Source: JBBQKI01 sp038326725
Lineage (GTDB): Bacteria; Bacteroidota; Bacteroidia; Flavobacteriales; Flavobacteriaceae
Reading direction: 5' to 3'
Assembly: GCA_038326725.1 (NCBI GenBank)
Contig: JBBQKI010000018.1
Location: 1 to 53,149 of the forward strand
Length of the DNA: 53,149 nt
How positions within the stretch are numbered: position 1 is the stretch's first letter; each line of letters begins with the position of its first letter. The notes beneath the pieces were generated by a model. That model was not told the origin of the DNA. It did not search any database and saw only the letters and a program-made list of their open reading frames with translations. A program made the translations under genes and the position numbers. This document shows, piece after piece, positions 8,725 through 16,460 of this stretch.

Positions 8725-9042
8725 CTAATAAGCCGCACATGCCTCAGCACATTTTCTGCAGGCTTCTGCACAACCTTTGCAATGTTCGGCTTCATGTTTT
8801 GCACATTCATCAGCACATTTCCCACATATTTCCTGACAAGCTTTTACTAAGCCTTTGAACTCTGCAGAAGAATTGGTGGACAAAGCAATCGCAGTAGCCT
8901 GGCACACGGCGGCGCAAACACGGTCCAGCCTTATGCATTCCAACATCATTTGAACGTTTGTTTCGTCCAAACAAGCATCGGCACAATTATTACATTTCGA
9001 AATACAATCCTGCAATGTCTTAATCAAATCTTCATTTTTCAT
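8725..9042 (-). CDS. Cysteine-rich four-helix copper-storage protein (Csp3 / DUF326 type)
   Basis: The 105-residue protein carries many Cys at helical spacing (CxxC and CxxxC): DCISKCNNCADAC, CIRLDRVCAAVC, ACQEICGKCADEC, HCKGCAEACRKCAEAC. This matches the Csp/DUF326 fold, in which a four-helix bundle is lined with thiolates that hold many Cu(I) ions. There is no signal peptide, so it resembles cytosolic Csp3 rather than exported Csp1. It sits within the copper block, with its own -7 box 30 bases upstream. The fold and copper link are strong; the amount of copper bound is not predictable here. Confidence 0.88.
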   Translation of the reverse strand: MKNEDLIKTLQDCISKCNNCADACLDETNVQMMLECIRLDRVCAAVCQATAIALSTNSSAEFKGLVKACQEICGKCADECAKHEAEHCKGCAEACRKCAEACAAY

Positions 9043-9071
9043 AATATCTTGTTTTTTATTTTTTTAGAAAC

Positions 9072-9079
9072 CAAAGTTA
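9072..9079 (-). promoter_or_regulatory. Promoter -7 box TAACTTTG for the copper-storage gene
   Basis: This is a full match to TAnnTTTG on the minus strand, 29 bases before the start codon. No convincing -33 element is present, as would fit an activated promoter. Confidence 0.45.
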
Positions 9080-9131
9080 CCCCTTACCGAAATGAAAGGT
9101 TTTTAATATCATGTTAAATTGTTTATTTATA

Positions 9132-9151
9132 GGGAAGTTTATATACTTCCC
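9132..9151. promoter_or_regulatory. 20-bp near-perfect palindrome upstream of the copper-storage gene
   Basis: GGGAAGT (9132-9138) and ACTTCCC (9145-9151) are perfect inverted arms around TTATAT. It lies 53-72 bases upstream of the csp -7 box. The word TAAACTT in its minus strand recurs upstream of the P-type ATPase and the AraC gene, so it is a candidate operator for the copper regulator. Confidence 0.4.
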
Positions 9152-9231
9152 GCCGCGACCGTCATCGTTATTGTTTTTTTGCTAATGGCTTTTTCCGCCA
9201 CAGTCCTTGTTTTAAAATCATCGAAAGACAT
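9139..9231 (-). other. Possible 30-codon ORF in the csp-ATPase spacer
   Basis: ATG at 9229-9231 opens a 30-codon frame starting MSFDDFKTRT and ending in TAA at 9139-9141. No family is recognised and no ribosome-binding or promoter signal is evident. The frame lies in the 237-base spacer (9043-9279) between the copper-storage and ATPase genes, and its end overlaps the palindrome. It may be a chance frame or a gene remnant. Confidence 0.15.
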
Positions 9232-9279
9232 TGCATAATTTCTCCTGATCGTAATCTGGTCGAACAATTGAAAAATAAT

Positions 9280-11787
9280 TCATTTCAGTTCCAGGCTCCG
9301 CAACCTTAATGCGTTCACTATCACTGATACCGAGCTGAAGCTCATGGCAAGGGCAGCAATCATAGGGGAAAGTAACAGACCGAAAAAGGGATAAAGCACG
9401 CCCGCAGCAATGGGCACGCCCAGCACATTATAGAAAAAGGCAAAAAAGAGGTTTTGCCTGATGTTCTTCATAACGGCATGGCTAAGGGCTTTTGCTTTTA
9501 CGATGCCCTGAAGGTCGCCTTTTACGAGGGTAATCTTGGCGCTTTCGATGGCAACATCGGTACCGGTGCCCATAGCGATGCCTATATCCGCTTGTGCAAG
9601 GGCTGGGGCATCGTTTATGCCGTCGCCTGCCATGGCAACAATCTTGCCTTGAGATTGCAACACTTTTATTTCTTTAAGCTTATCTTCAGGAAGAACCCCG
9701 GCCTTAAAAGAGCTTAGCCCCAGCTCGTCCGCCACAGCTTTTGCGGTGTTCACGTTGTCGCCGGTTAGCATGATTACTTCCACGCCCTGTCGCATCAATT
9801 CTTTTATGGCTTTTTTGCTGGTCTTTTTTATGGCATCGGTAATCGTTACAAAACCAACTACATTGCCCTCAACTGCGATATAGGAAACGGTTTTTCCCAA
9901 TTTTTGTTCGGCAAGAATCTCGTTTTCGAGGTCTGCCGGGATTTTGACATCCCACAGTTCCATCAATTTTTTGTTCCCCAGCAACACTTTATTATTAGTT
10001 ACCGTTCCCGTAACTCCTTTCCCCGTAACTGCTTCAAAATCTTTCGCTTCGGAAATGGAAACATTTTTTGCCTTTGCAAAATTCACGACTGCTTGAGCCA
10101 AGGGGTGCTCACTATATTGGTTCAACGAAGCTATAAGTCTTAACAGTTCGTCCTCATTATTTTCCGAAGCATAAATTTTCCCTACGGTGGGCTTGCCCTC
10201 AGTGATGGTCCCCGTTTTGTCCGATATTAATACGTTCACTTTATTCATATTTTCCAAGGCTTCTGCGTTCTTTATCAGCACACCCGATTGTGCCCCCTTT
10301 CCCACCCCCACCATAACGGACATGGGGGTGGCAAGCCCAAGCGCACAGGGACAGGCAATAATAAGTACCGCGACCGCATTGATAAAACCATAGATCACGG
10401 CAGGTTCTGGGCCGAACTGTGCCCAAACAAAAAAAGTAATTACGGAAATGACAACTACGGCGGGGACAAAATAGCGGGAAACAGTATCGGCCAACTTTTG
10501 GATGGGTGCTTTGGAACGGCTGGCGGTATTCACCATTTGTATAATCTGGGAAAGTAGGGTTTCAGAACCTACCTTTTCCGCCCGCATCACAAAGGTTTTG
10601 TTGCCGTTGATGGTTCCGGAAGTCACTGTATCGCCGGTTTTTTTATCCACGGGAATGGGCTCGCCGGTAATCATGGCTTCGTCGATGCTGCTTTCTCCCT
10701 CAGTAATATTTCCGTCCACCGGAATCTTGTCTCCGGGTTTCACGCGAAGCAAATCCCCTTTTTTAATATCATGGATGGAGATTGTTTTGTCTCCGCCTTC
10801 TGCCACAAGAATGGCCTCTGTGGGTGCGAGTTTCAGCAATTCCTTTATTGCACCGCTTGTTCGGCTGTGGGCCCTTGCCTCTAACAATTGCCCGAGTAGG
10901 ACCAAGGTCAGGATTACGGTAGCCGCTTCAAAATAAAGATGGATTGTGCCGTGTTCGCTCTTAAATTCTGAAGGAAAGATATTCGGGAAGAAGAGACCTA
11001 CTATACTGAATAAAAAAGCTACCCCTGTGCCGATACCAATCAGGGTGAACATGTTGAGGTTCCAGGTGATTATGGATTTCCAAGCGCGTTCAAAGAACAT
11101 CCAGCCAGCGTAAAACACTACTGGTAAAGACAGGAGCAATTGTATCCAGTTCCATTTTTGAGCATCCATCAGGTGCAGTAGGGGGTTCTTTTCCACCATC
11201 TCCATCATGGCGATGATGAAAATGGGGATTGTGCACAACAGCGCTACCTTCATTTTCCGCCAAAGCTGCTCATAGGCCTCATTTTCTTCGGAATCACTGG
11301 GTTCCATGGGAATAAGATCCATGCCGCAAATGGGGCAGGAGCCGGGGCCATCCTGAACGATTTCGGGGTGCATTGGGCAGGTGTATGAGGTGGAGCCCCG
11401 GGAAAGTTCCACTGCTTTTTCTAGGTTCATGCCACATACGGGGCAGGAACCGGGCTTGTCATAGGTTTTGTTGCCCTCGCAGTGCATGGGGCAGTAGTAT
11501 GTGCTAGGGCCGTTTTGTTTTGTACTTCCTGCTTCTTTTTCAACGGTGCGTTTATGGTCGGCATTTTTATCTGTGGGATGAGAAATACCATAACGGCCGC
11601 CCTCATCTTTCAATACTTTTTGAAAAGTTTCCAGGGGAATGTGTTCATTCATTTCAATTATGGCTTCGGCCTTTTCAAGGTTTACCGAAACTTGGGATAC
11701 TCCTTTAATTGCGCTCAAAGTCTTCTCAACATGGCTTCGGCAACCGTTGCAGCTCATCCCGCTAATGTGATAGGTATGGTTCATCAT
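9280..11787 (-). CDS. copA: Copper-translocating P1B-type ATPase
   Basis: The 835-residue pump begins with an HMA domain (GMSCNGC, residues about 10-16). Two heavy-metal-binding repeats follow, each with CPMH and CPxCGM words (residues about 98-125 and 134-160). Eight membrane helices surround the actuator motif TGEPIPV, the metal-site CPC in IACPCALGLATP, the phosphorylation site SDKTGTITEG, the nucleotide-domain SEHPLAQAV and the hinge GDGINDAPALA. These identify a Cu(I)-exporting P1B ATPase of the inner membrane. The gene starts MMN, so either of two adjacent ATGs could be used. It is 83 bases downstream of the AraC-type regulator on the same strand and is probably co-regulated. The HMBD repeats are typical of Bacteroidota and some CusA-linked pumps. 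Confidence 0.93.
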   Translation of the reverse strand: MMNHTYHISGMSCNGCRSHVEKTLSAIKGVSQVSVNLEKAEAIIEMNEHIPLETFQKVLKDEGGRYGISHPTDKNADHKRTVEKEAGSTKQNGPSTYYCPMHCEGNKTYDKPGSCPVCGMNLEKAVELSRGSTSYTCPMHPEIVQDGPGSCPICGMDLIPMEPSDSEENEAYEQLWRKMKVALLCTIPIFIIAMMEMVEKNPLLHLMDAQKWNWIQLLLSLPVVFYAGWMFFERAWKSIITWNLNMFTLIGIGTGVAFLFSIVGLFFPNIFPSEFKSEHGTIHLYFEAATVILTLVLLGQLLEARAHSRTSGAIKELLKLAPTEAILVAEGGDKTISIHDIKKGDLLRVKPGDKIPVDGNITEGESSIDEAMITGEPIPVDKKTGDTVTSGTINGNKTFVMRAEKVGSETLLSQIIQMVNTASRSKAPIQKLADTVSRYFVPAVVVISVITFFVWAQFGPEPAVIYGFINAVAVLIIACPCALGLATPMSVMVGVGKGAQSGVLIKNAEALENMNKVNVLISDKTGTITEGKPTVGKIYASENNEDELLRLIASLNQYSEHPLAQAVVNFAKAKNVSISEAKDFEAVTGKGVTGTVTNNKVLLGNKKLMELWDVKIPADLENEILAEQKLGKTVSYIAVEGNVVGFVTITDAIKKTSKKAIKELMRQGVEVIMLTGDNVNTAKAVADELGLSSFKAGVLPEDKLKEIKVLQSQGKIVAMAGDGINDAPALAQADIGIAMGTGTDVAIESAKITLVKGDLQGIVKAKALSHAVMKNIRQNLFFAFFYNVLGVPIAAGVLYPFFGLLLSPMIAALAMSFSSVSVIVNALRLRSLELK

Positions 11788-11797
11788 GGAATGTTTA

Positions 11798-11806
11798 AAG
11801 TTTACT
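11798..11806 (-). promoter_or_regulatory. AGTAAACTT motif upstream of copA
   Basis: Read on the minus strand, AGTAAACTT ends 11 bases before the copA start. The same nine bases occur upstream of the AraC gene (12501-12515), and a related form lies in the 9132-9151 palindrome. This may be a shared regulator site. Confidence 0.3.
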
Positions 11807-11870
11807 GGAACAAAATTCTAAAGAAAAATCAGCTCTTGCCTTACTTAATTCCGCTTATGATTTGTAAGAT

Positions 11871-12431
11871 TTATATATCCTCAAGCTGTTTGCGTTTTTT
11901 ACCCTTCAGTTTCTTGAAATGGGTAGGTGTAAACCCGGTGATTTTCTTGAACTGGTTGCTTAGATAGCCCACGCTAGAATAGTTTAGCTGAAAGGCTATC
12001 TCGCTTAAGGAAAGCTCATCGTATACCAAAAGCTCCTTTACCTTTTCAATTTTCTGAGCGATGAAATATTTTTCAATGGTGCTGGCTTCAACTTCTGAAA
12101 ACAGATGGCTAAGCATGCTATAATCTTTATTCAAACGTTCAGACAAATATTCCGATAGGTTTACGGAGAGGGAATTGTTTTGGTCATGAACAAGTTCTAC
12201 GATGAGGGTTTTTATCTTTTCTATAGTCCGGCTTTTCTGGTCATTGATAATATCAAAACCCATCAATTGCAGGGCCTTTGTAACTTTTGCTTTTTGCCCC
12301 CCAGTTAACGCCTTTGTTAATTCCACTTCCCCCAGTTCAACGGAAACCGGATTAAGCCCGGCACTTTCAAAAAGTTGTTTCACAACCATTTTGCAACGGC
12401 CGCACACCATATTCTTGATATAAAGTTTCAT
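11871..12431 (-). CDS. AraC-type regulator with N-terminal HMA metal-sensing domain
   Basis: This 186-residue protein combines two modules. Residues 1-70 look like a heavy-metal-associated domain: MKLYIKNMVCGRCK has the CxxC metal pair. Residues about 85-180 are an AraC/XylS double helix-turn-helix (LSLSEIAFQLNYSS, then YLSNQFKKITGFTPTHFKK). The usual AraC cupin sensor is absent, so metal bound by the HMA module could act directly as the signal. It is upstream of and co-directional with copA, with its own -7 box at 12485-12492. Regulation of the copper block is inferred from domain content and position. Confidence 0.85.
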   Translation of the reverse strand: MKLYIKNMVCGRCKMVVKQLFESAGLNPVSVELGEVELTKALTGGQKAKVTKALQLMGFDIINDQKSRTIEKIKTLIVELVHDQNNSLSVNLSEYLSERLNKDYSMLSHLFSEVEASTIEKYFIAQKIEKVKELLVYDELSLSEIAFQLNYSSVGYLSNQFKKITGFTPTHFKKLKGKKRKQLEDI

Positions 12432-12484
12432 AAATTATTAATGTTAATTGAAAACCGGTTACCCAATATTGATGCAAACCACCT

Positions 12485-12492
12485 CAAAGGTA
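12485..12492 (-). promoter_or_regulatory. Promoter -7 box TACCTTTG for the AraC-type regulator
   Basis: This is a full match to TAnnTTTG on the minus strand, 53 bases upstream of the start codon. An AACCGGTT palindrome (12453-12460) lies in the predicted leader. Confidence 0.45.
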
Positions 12493-12500
12493 GTATTTAT

Positions 12501-12515
12501 TGGAGTAAACTTCCA
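12501..12515. promoter_or_regulatory. TGGAGTAAACTTCCA dyad overlapping the regulator promoter
   Basis: This imperfect dyad (TGGA..TTCCA) lies 8-23 bases upstream of the -7 box of the AraC gene, where a regulator or -33 contact would be expected. It shares AGTAAACTT with the copA upstream region. Confidence 0.35.
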
Positions 12516-12565
12516 CGAAAAGCTAGCGAGAGCATATTTGGCGCTGGGAATTTGAAATTGTGTTT

Positions 12566-12868
12566 TTATATTTCATTTTCCCTTAAATCCTTCGCCAAGC
12601 TCCCATATTTAAGTTTTCCATTTTTGAAAATATACTTTAAATCTGCAAAAGTATCAACCATTAATTGTTTGTAATAATAATTAATGTGCTCTAATGCCCC
12701 AAAAAGCCCTGCCATTCCTCCCCAAATAAGTAATTTGTAATTTATATCACTATCGTACATTATATATATCTGAATTATAAATATTATGGGCAATAAGCTA
12801 ATAAAAGCATGCAGCCGTTCAAGTGGGTAATACCATTTCAGTCTTTTGATAAGGGCTTTTCTGCTCAT
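12566..12868 (-). CDS. Small membrane protein of unknown function, two transmembrane helices
   Basis: The 100-residue protein has a basic start (MSRKALIKRLKWYY), two hydrophobic helices (about residues 22-38, FISLLPIIFIIQIYI, and 45-62, LLIWGGMAGLFGALEH) and a basic tail. The family is not recognised. The ending (YIFKNGKLKYGSLAKDL) looks like a conserved short protein rather than a chance frame. It is on the minus strand between the copper block and rsgA, with its own candidate promoter; it need not be a copper gene. Confidence 0.6.
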   Translation of the reverse strand: MSRKALIKRLKWYYPLERLHAFISLLPIIFIIQIYIMYDSDINYKLLIWGGMAGLFGALEHINYYYKQLMVDTFADLKYIFKNGKLKYGSLAKDLRENEI

Positions 12869-12893
12869 TTTTTTATTGAATCCTTGTAATCCT

Positions 12894-12926
12894 TAAAGTT
12901 AAATTTAATGTATTTTCCCTATCCAA
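12894..12926 (-). promoter_or_regulatory. Candidate promoter (TTG - N22 - TAACTTTA) for the small membrane protein
   Basis: The minus-strand -7 box TAACTTTA is at 12901-12894, with a TTG at 12926-12924. The box is 25 bases upstream of the start codon. Confidence 0.35.
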
Positions 12927-12953
12927 TTCCCCCAATACTACCAATAATTTCCT

Positions 12954-12961
12954 GAATTTTG
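12954..12961 (+). promoter_or_regulatory. Possible -7 box GAATTTTG directly before rsgA
   Basis: This box is one base off TAnnTTTG and lies 6 bases before the ATG at 12968. The ten bases TGCAACCTAT that bridge box and start codon are identical to those before rlmN. A leaderless or near-leaderless transcript would result. Confidence 0.35.
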
Positions 12962-12967
12962 CAACCT

Positions 12968-13921
12968 ATGAACGGAACGGTATATAAATCTACGGGAAGC
13001 TGGTACACGGTAAAGGCCGAGAATGGCAGATTTTATGAATGCCGCATCAAGGGGAAGTTTCGCATCGGGAATATAAAAAGCACTAATCCGGTTGCGGTGG
13101 GAGACCATGTGTTCTTTGAATTGGAAGAGCAGGAAAACAAAGCCCAAGGTATTATTTCAAGAATTGAAGAAAGGGAAAATTACATAATCCGCAAATCCGT
13201 CAACCTTTCCAAACAAACCCATATTATAGCTGCTAATATTGACATCGCTTTCCTTTTGATAACGTTGAACAATCCGCCAACATTCACCACTTTTATAGAC
13301 CGCTTCCTTGTAACAGCAGAGGCATATCATATTAAAGCTGTGTTGCTTTTCAATAAAATAGATACATATTCTGAAGATGAATTGCTTGAAATTAAATTTC
13401 TTGCCGCGCTTTATCGCAAAATTGGGTATGAGTGCGTTGGTATTTCCGCTATTTCCGGAAAGAATATTGATCAGGTAAAAGCTTTGATGAAAGATAAGGT
13501 TACCATGTTTACGGGCCACAGCGGGGTTGGAAAATCTACTTTGGTTAATGCTTTAGAACCAAAGCTTAACTTGAAAACCAAGCAAATTTCCGAACAGCAC
13601 CTGCAGGGACAGCACACCACTACTTTCGCTGAAATGTTTGACCTCTCCTTTGACGCACAAATAATAGACACTCCAGGCATCAAAGGTTTTGGGATTGTAG
13701 AAATGGACAAGGAAGAAATAGGGAATTATTTCCCTGAATTTTTCAAAATTAAGGGAAATTGTAAGTTCCATAATTGCCTTCATCTTGAAGAACCCAACTG
13801 TGCCATTAAAGATGCAGTTGAAAAGGAAGAAATAGCTTGGTCCCGATATAAAAGCTACCTCCAACTTATGGAGGGCGATGACGAAAACTACCGAAGGGCA
13901 AATCATGAATCCAATGAATAA
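12968..13921 (+). CDS. rsgA: Ribosome small-subunit-dependent GTPase A
   Basis: The 317-residue protein has an N-terminal OB fold. Its GTPase is circularly permuted: the G4 word FNKIDTY comes before the G1 loop GHSGVGKSTL and the G3 word DTPGIKGFG. A C-terminal zinc finger follows (CKFHNCLHLEEPNC). RsgA checks late assembly of the 30S subunit. The ATG at 12968 is preferred over an in-frame TTG nine bases earlier because it gives the usual short N-terminus and sits just after a -7-like box. dtd follows after 45 bases. Confidence 0.96.
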   Translation: MNGTVYKSTGSWYTVKAENGRFYECRIKGKFRIGNIKSTNPVAVGDHVFFELEEQENKAQGIISRIEERENYIIRKSVNLSKQTHIIAANIDIAFLLITLNNPPTFTTFIDRFLVTAEAYHIKAVLLFNKIDTYSEDELLEIKFLAALYRKIGYECVGISAISGKNIDQVKALMKDKVTMFTGHSGVGKSTLVNALEPKLNLKTKQISEQHLQGQHTTTFAEMFDLSFDAQIIDTPGIKGFGIVEMDKEEIGNYFPEFFKIKGNCKFHNCLHLEEPNCAIKDAVEKEEIAWSRYKSYLQLMEGDDENYRRANHESNE

Positions 13922-13966
13922 TTTGAAAAATTGTATTTGTCATCAGTTCCTCAACGAAGTGGAAGG

Positions 13967-14419
13967 ATGAGGGTCGTAATTCAAAGGGTAAAAGAAGCCT
14001 CTGTTTCGGTGGAAGGGAAGTCTATTTCTAAAATAGGGCAAGGGTTCCTAATTTTACTGGGAATTGAATCCGAAGATACTTCCGAAGACATTCAATGGTT
14101 AATAGGGAAAATTGTGCGTCTTCGCATTTTCGGTGATGAAAACGGGGCGATGAACCTTGATATTAAAGAGATAGGGGGAAACTGTTTAGTCGTGAGCCAG
14201 TTTACACTTCACGCGTCCATAAAAAAAGGCAACCGCCCTTCTTTCATAAAAGCAGCGCGGCCGGAAATTGCCATTCCCCTTTACGAAACCTTTATTAATA
14301 GCCTTGAAGGCGAAATGGAAAAACCAGTTTCAAAAGGCGTTTTTGGTTCGATGATGGAAGTGGACTTGATAAATGACGGTCCGGTTACCCTTTGGATGGA
14401 TTCAAAAAACAGGGAATAG
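13967..14419 (+). CDS. dtd: D-aminoacyl-tRNA deacylase
   Basis: The 150-residue protein matches the usual DTD length. The start MRVVIQRVKEASV is typical of the family; an in-frame upstream extension is not. The catalytic cross-subunit motifs SQFTLHA and NDGPVTLW (Gly-cis-Pro) are present, with KGNRPSF between them. DTD hydrolyses D-amino acids wrongly attached to tRNA. The gene follows rsgA in the same direction. Confidence 0.96.
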   Translation: MRVVIQRVKEASVSVEGKSISKIGQGFLILLGIESEDTSEDIQWLIGKIVRLRIFGDENGAMNLDIKEIGGNCLVVSQFTLHASIKKGNRPSFIKAARPEIAIPLYETFINSLEGEMEKPVSKGVFGSMMEVDLINDGPVTLWMDSKNRE

Positions 14420-14541
14420 CTTCATTACAACCAATTTAATTCAATCCTTCTCCGAACCTTTAACACAAAATTAAGAAATGGCCTTTTTTACTTGGTCAAA
14501 ACATAAGGTTTATATACATTGCCCCCTTTTAAAACACCATA

Positions 14542-16446
14542 ATGAAAAGGTTTATTACGCTTCTATTATTTACGGTTTGTGCCACGGGTATTTCCCAAAA
14601 CGAATTTTCGATTACATCGCTTTCAAAAGAATTGACAACGGGCGCCAACAGTGTTTTGGTGGACGAGTTTATTGAAATTGACTTAACTTCCAAATCCAAA
14701 ATGCATTATAAAACCCGCAGGGTGGTTGCGGTTTTAAATGATTTGGGTAACGACCATTTGCGTACAAGTATTGGCTATGATGCAGAAACCCGTGTTAAAA
14801 ATATTGAGGCCTTTGTATATGATGCATTTGGGAATGAAATTGAGCATTACAGAAAGAAGGATTTTAAAGATGTGAGTGCGGCAGACGGCATAAGCCTTTA
14901 TAGTGATGATAGGATGCTTTTTTTACATCATACCCCGACCACATATCCCTATTTCCTTGTTTTTGAAAGCGAAGTAGAAAGCACGGATTCTGCATTTCTT
15001 CCCTTCTGGTATCCGCTGGGCGGCTATGGAAGGAGTACCCAAAAAAGTGTAGTCAAAGTAAAATATGACCCAACGAATAAACCAAAATACTATTCCTTAA
15101 ACTTAGAAGGTCACGAAATCGAAATTTCGGACAGAGAAAATGAACTTGTTTTTTCAGCCAAAAACCTAAAGGCCATCCGCTATGAAGACCATTCCCCTTC
15201 TTTTTATCTTCTTGCCCCCAATGTTAGTTTCGCGCTTGATAATTTTCAGTTAAAAGGAGTGCCGGGAAACGGGAAAAACTGGGAACAATTCGGGAAGTGG
15301 ATGGACGATGCGCTGCTTTCGGATGTTAATGAACTTTCCCCTGCAACCGTTGCCACTATTAAAAGTTTGGTGGCCAATGAAACCACCAACGAAGGAAAAG
15401 CAAGAAAAATATATCAATACGTACAGGATAAAGTGCGGTACATCAGTGTACAGATTGGCATTGGCGGTTGGAAACCCATGCCGGCCATGGATGTTGATAA
15501 ACTGGCTTATGGCGATTGTAAGGCGCTAACCAATTATACTAAAACGCTTTTGGAAGTCGCAGGGATTCCTTCCTATTATACCGTGTTGTACGCCGGGGAT
15601 GATAAAAGGAACATCAAATCAGATTTTACCTCCATGCAGGGCAACCACGCCATTTTGGCCATTCCCAACGGCGATGATATAACATGGCTTGAATGCACAA
15701 GTCAGGACACCCCTTTCGGATATATTGGAGATTTTACCGATGACCGCGAAGTTTTAATGATAACCCCCGAGGGTGGAAAAATAGCCCGTACCAAGGCTTA
15801 TTCCACTTCCGAAAACCGACAGGAAAACACCGCAAAAATATTTTTGGACACAAATGGAAATATAACTGCAACTTTTAACAGTATTTCCGGAGGATTGAAG
15901 TATGACGAAAAATACCTTTTGCCAAAAAGGAAACAGGAGGAAGTGGAAAAATATTATAAAAATAAATGGAGCTACATAAATGGTTTAAATATAGGGAACA
16001 TTCAATTTCAAAATAACCGAGAAGAGGTTGTTTTTACTGAAAACGCAAGTGTTCAAATCCCGGGCTACGCTAATGCAGTGGGGAATGATTTCCTTTTTTG
16101 TGTAAATATTTTCAATCAATCACAATACGTTCCGCCGAGGTTTTTGGATCGTAAGCAAGATTTGCACATCCATCAAGGTTACACGGATATTGATACTTTG
16201 GAAATAAACATCCCAGAAGGATTTAGTTTAGAAGGGTTACCTGAAAATGAAAAGCTGGAAACCAAGTTCGGGAGTTATAATATTACTTTTGAAAAAATTT
16301 CTGATCATAAATTGGTTTACCAACGTGAACTTATTATTAATAAAGGTAATCACCTTAAAGAGGAATATGAAAACTACCGTGATTTCCGAAGGGCAATTAC
16401 AAAAGGTGACAAAGCAAAAATTTTAATTAAAAACACCATTCAGTAA
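14542..16446 (+). CDS. Exported DUF3857 / transglutaminase-like protein, active site intact
   Basis: The 634-residue protein has a signal peptide (about residues 1-19, ending TGISQ). It has an N-terminal DUF3857 beta domain, a transglutaminase-like core and a C-terminal beta domain. The core has Cys326 in LAYGDCKALT, His369 in GNHAIL and an acidic residue in TWLECTS, so the Cys-His-Asp/Glu triad looks complete. Such Bacteroidota proteins are periplasmic or surface enzymes with unknown substrates (peptidase or amide transfer). A second, related gene follows after 14 bases and has lost these residues. Confidence 0.8.
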   Translation: MKRFITLLLFTVCATGISQNEFSITSLSKELTTGANSVLVDEFIEIDLTSKSKMHYKTRRVVAVLNDLGNDHLRTSIGYDAETRVKNIEAFVYDAFGNEIEHYRKKDFKDVSAADGISLYSDDRMLFLHHTPTTYPYFLVFESEVESTDSAFLPFWYPLGGYGRSTQKSVVKVKYDPTNKPKYYSLNLEGHEIEISDRENELVFSAKNLKAIRYEDHSPSFYLLAPNVSFALDNFQLKGVPGNGKNWEQFGKWMDDALLSDVNELSPATVATIKSLVANETTNEGKARKIYQYVQDKVRYISVQIGIGGWKPMPAMDVDKLAYGDCKALTNYTKTLLEVAGIPSYYTVLYAGDDKRNIKSDFTSMQGNHAILAIPNGDDITWLECTSQDTPFGYIGDFTDDREVLMITPEGGKIARTKAYSTSENRQENTAKIFLDTNGNITATFNSISGGLKYDEKYLLPKRKQEEVEKYYKNKWSYINGLNIGNIQFQNNREEVVFTENASVQIPGYANAVGNDFLFCVNIFNQSQYVPPRFLDRKQDLHIHQGYTDIDTLEINIPEGFSLEGLPENEKLETKFGSYNITFEKISDHKLVYQRELIINKGNHLKEEYENYRDFRRAITKGDKAKILIKNTIQ

Positions 16447-16460
16447 AAAACAAATTTCAA

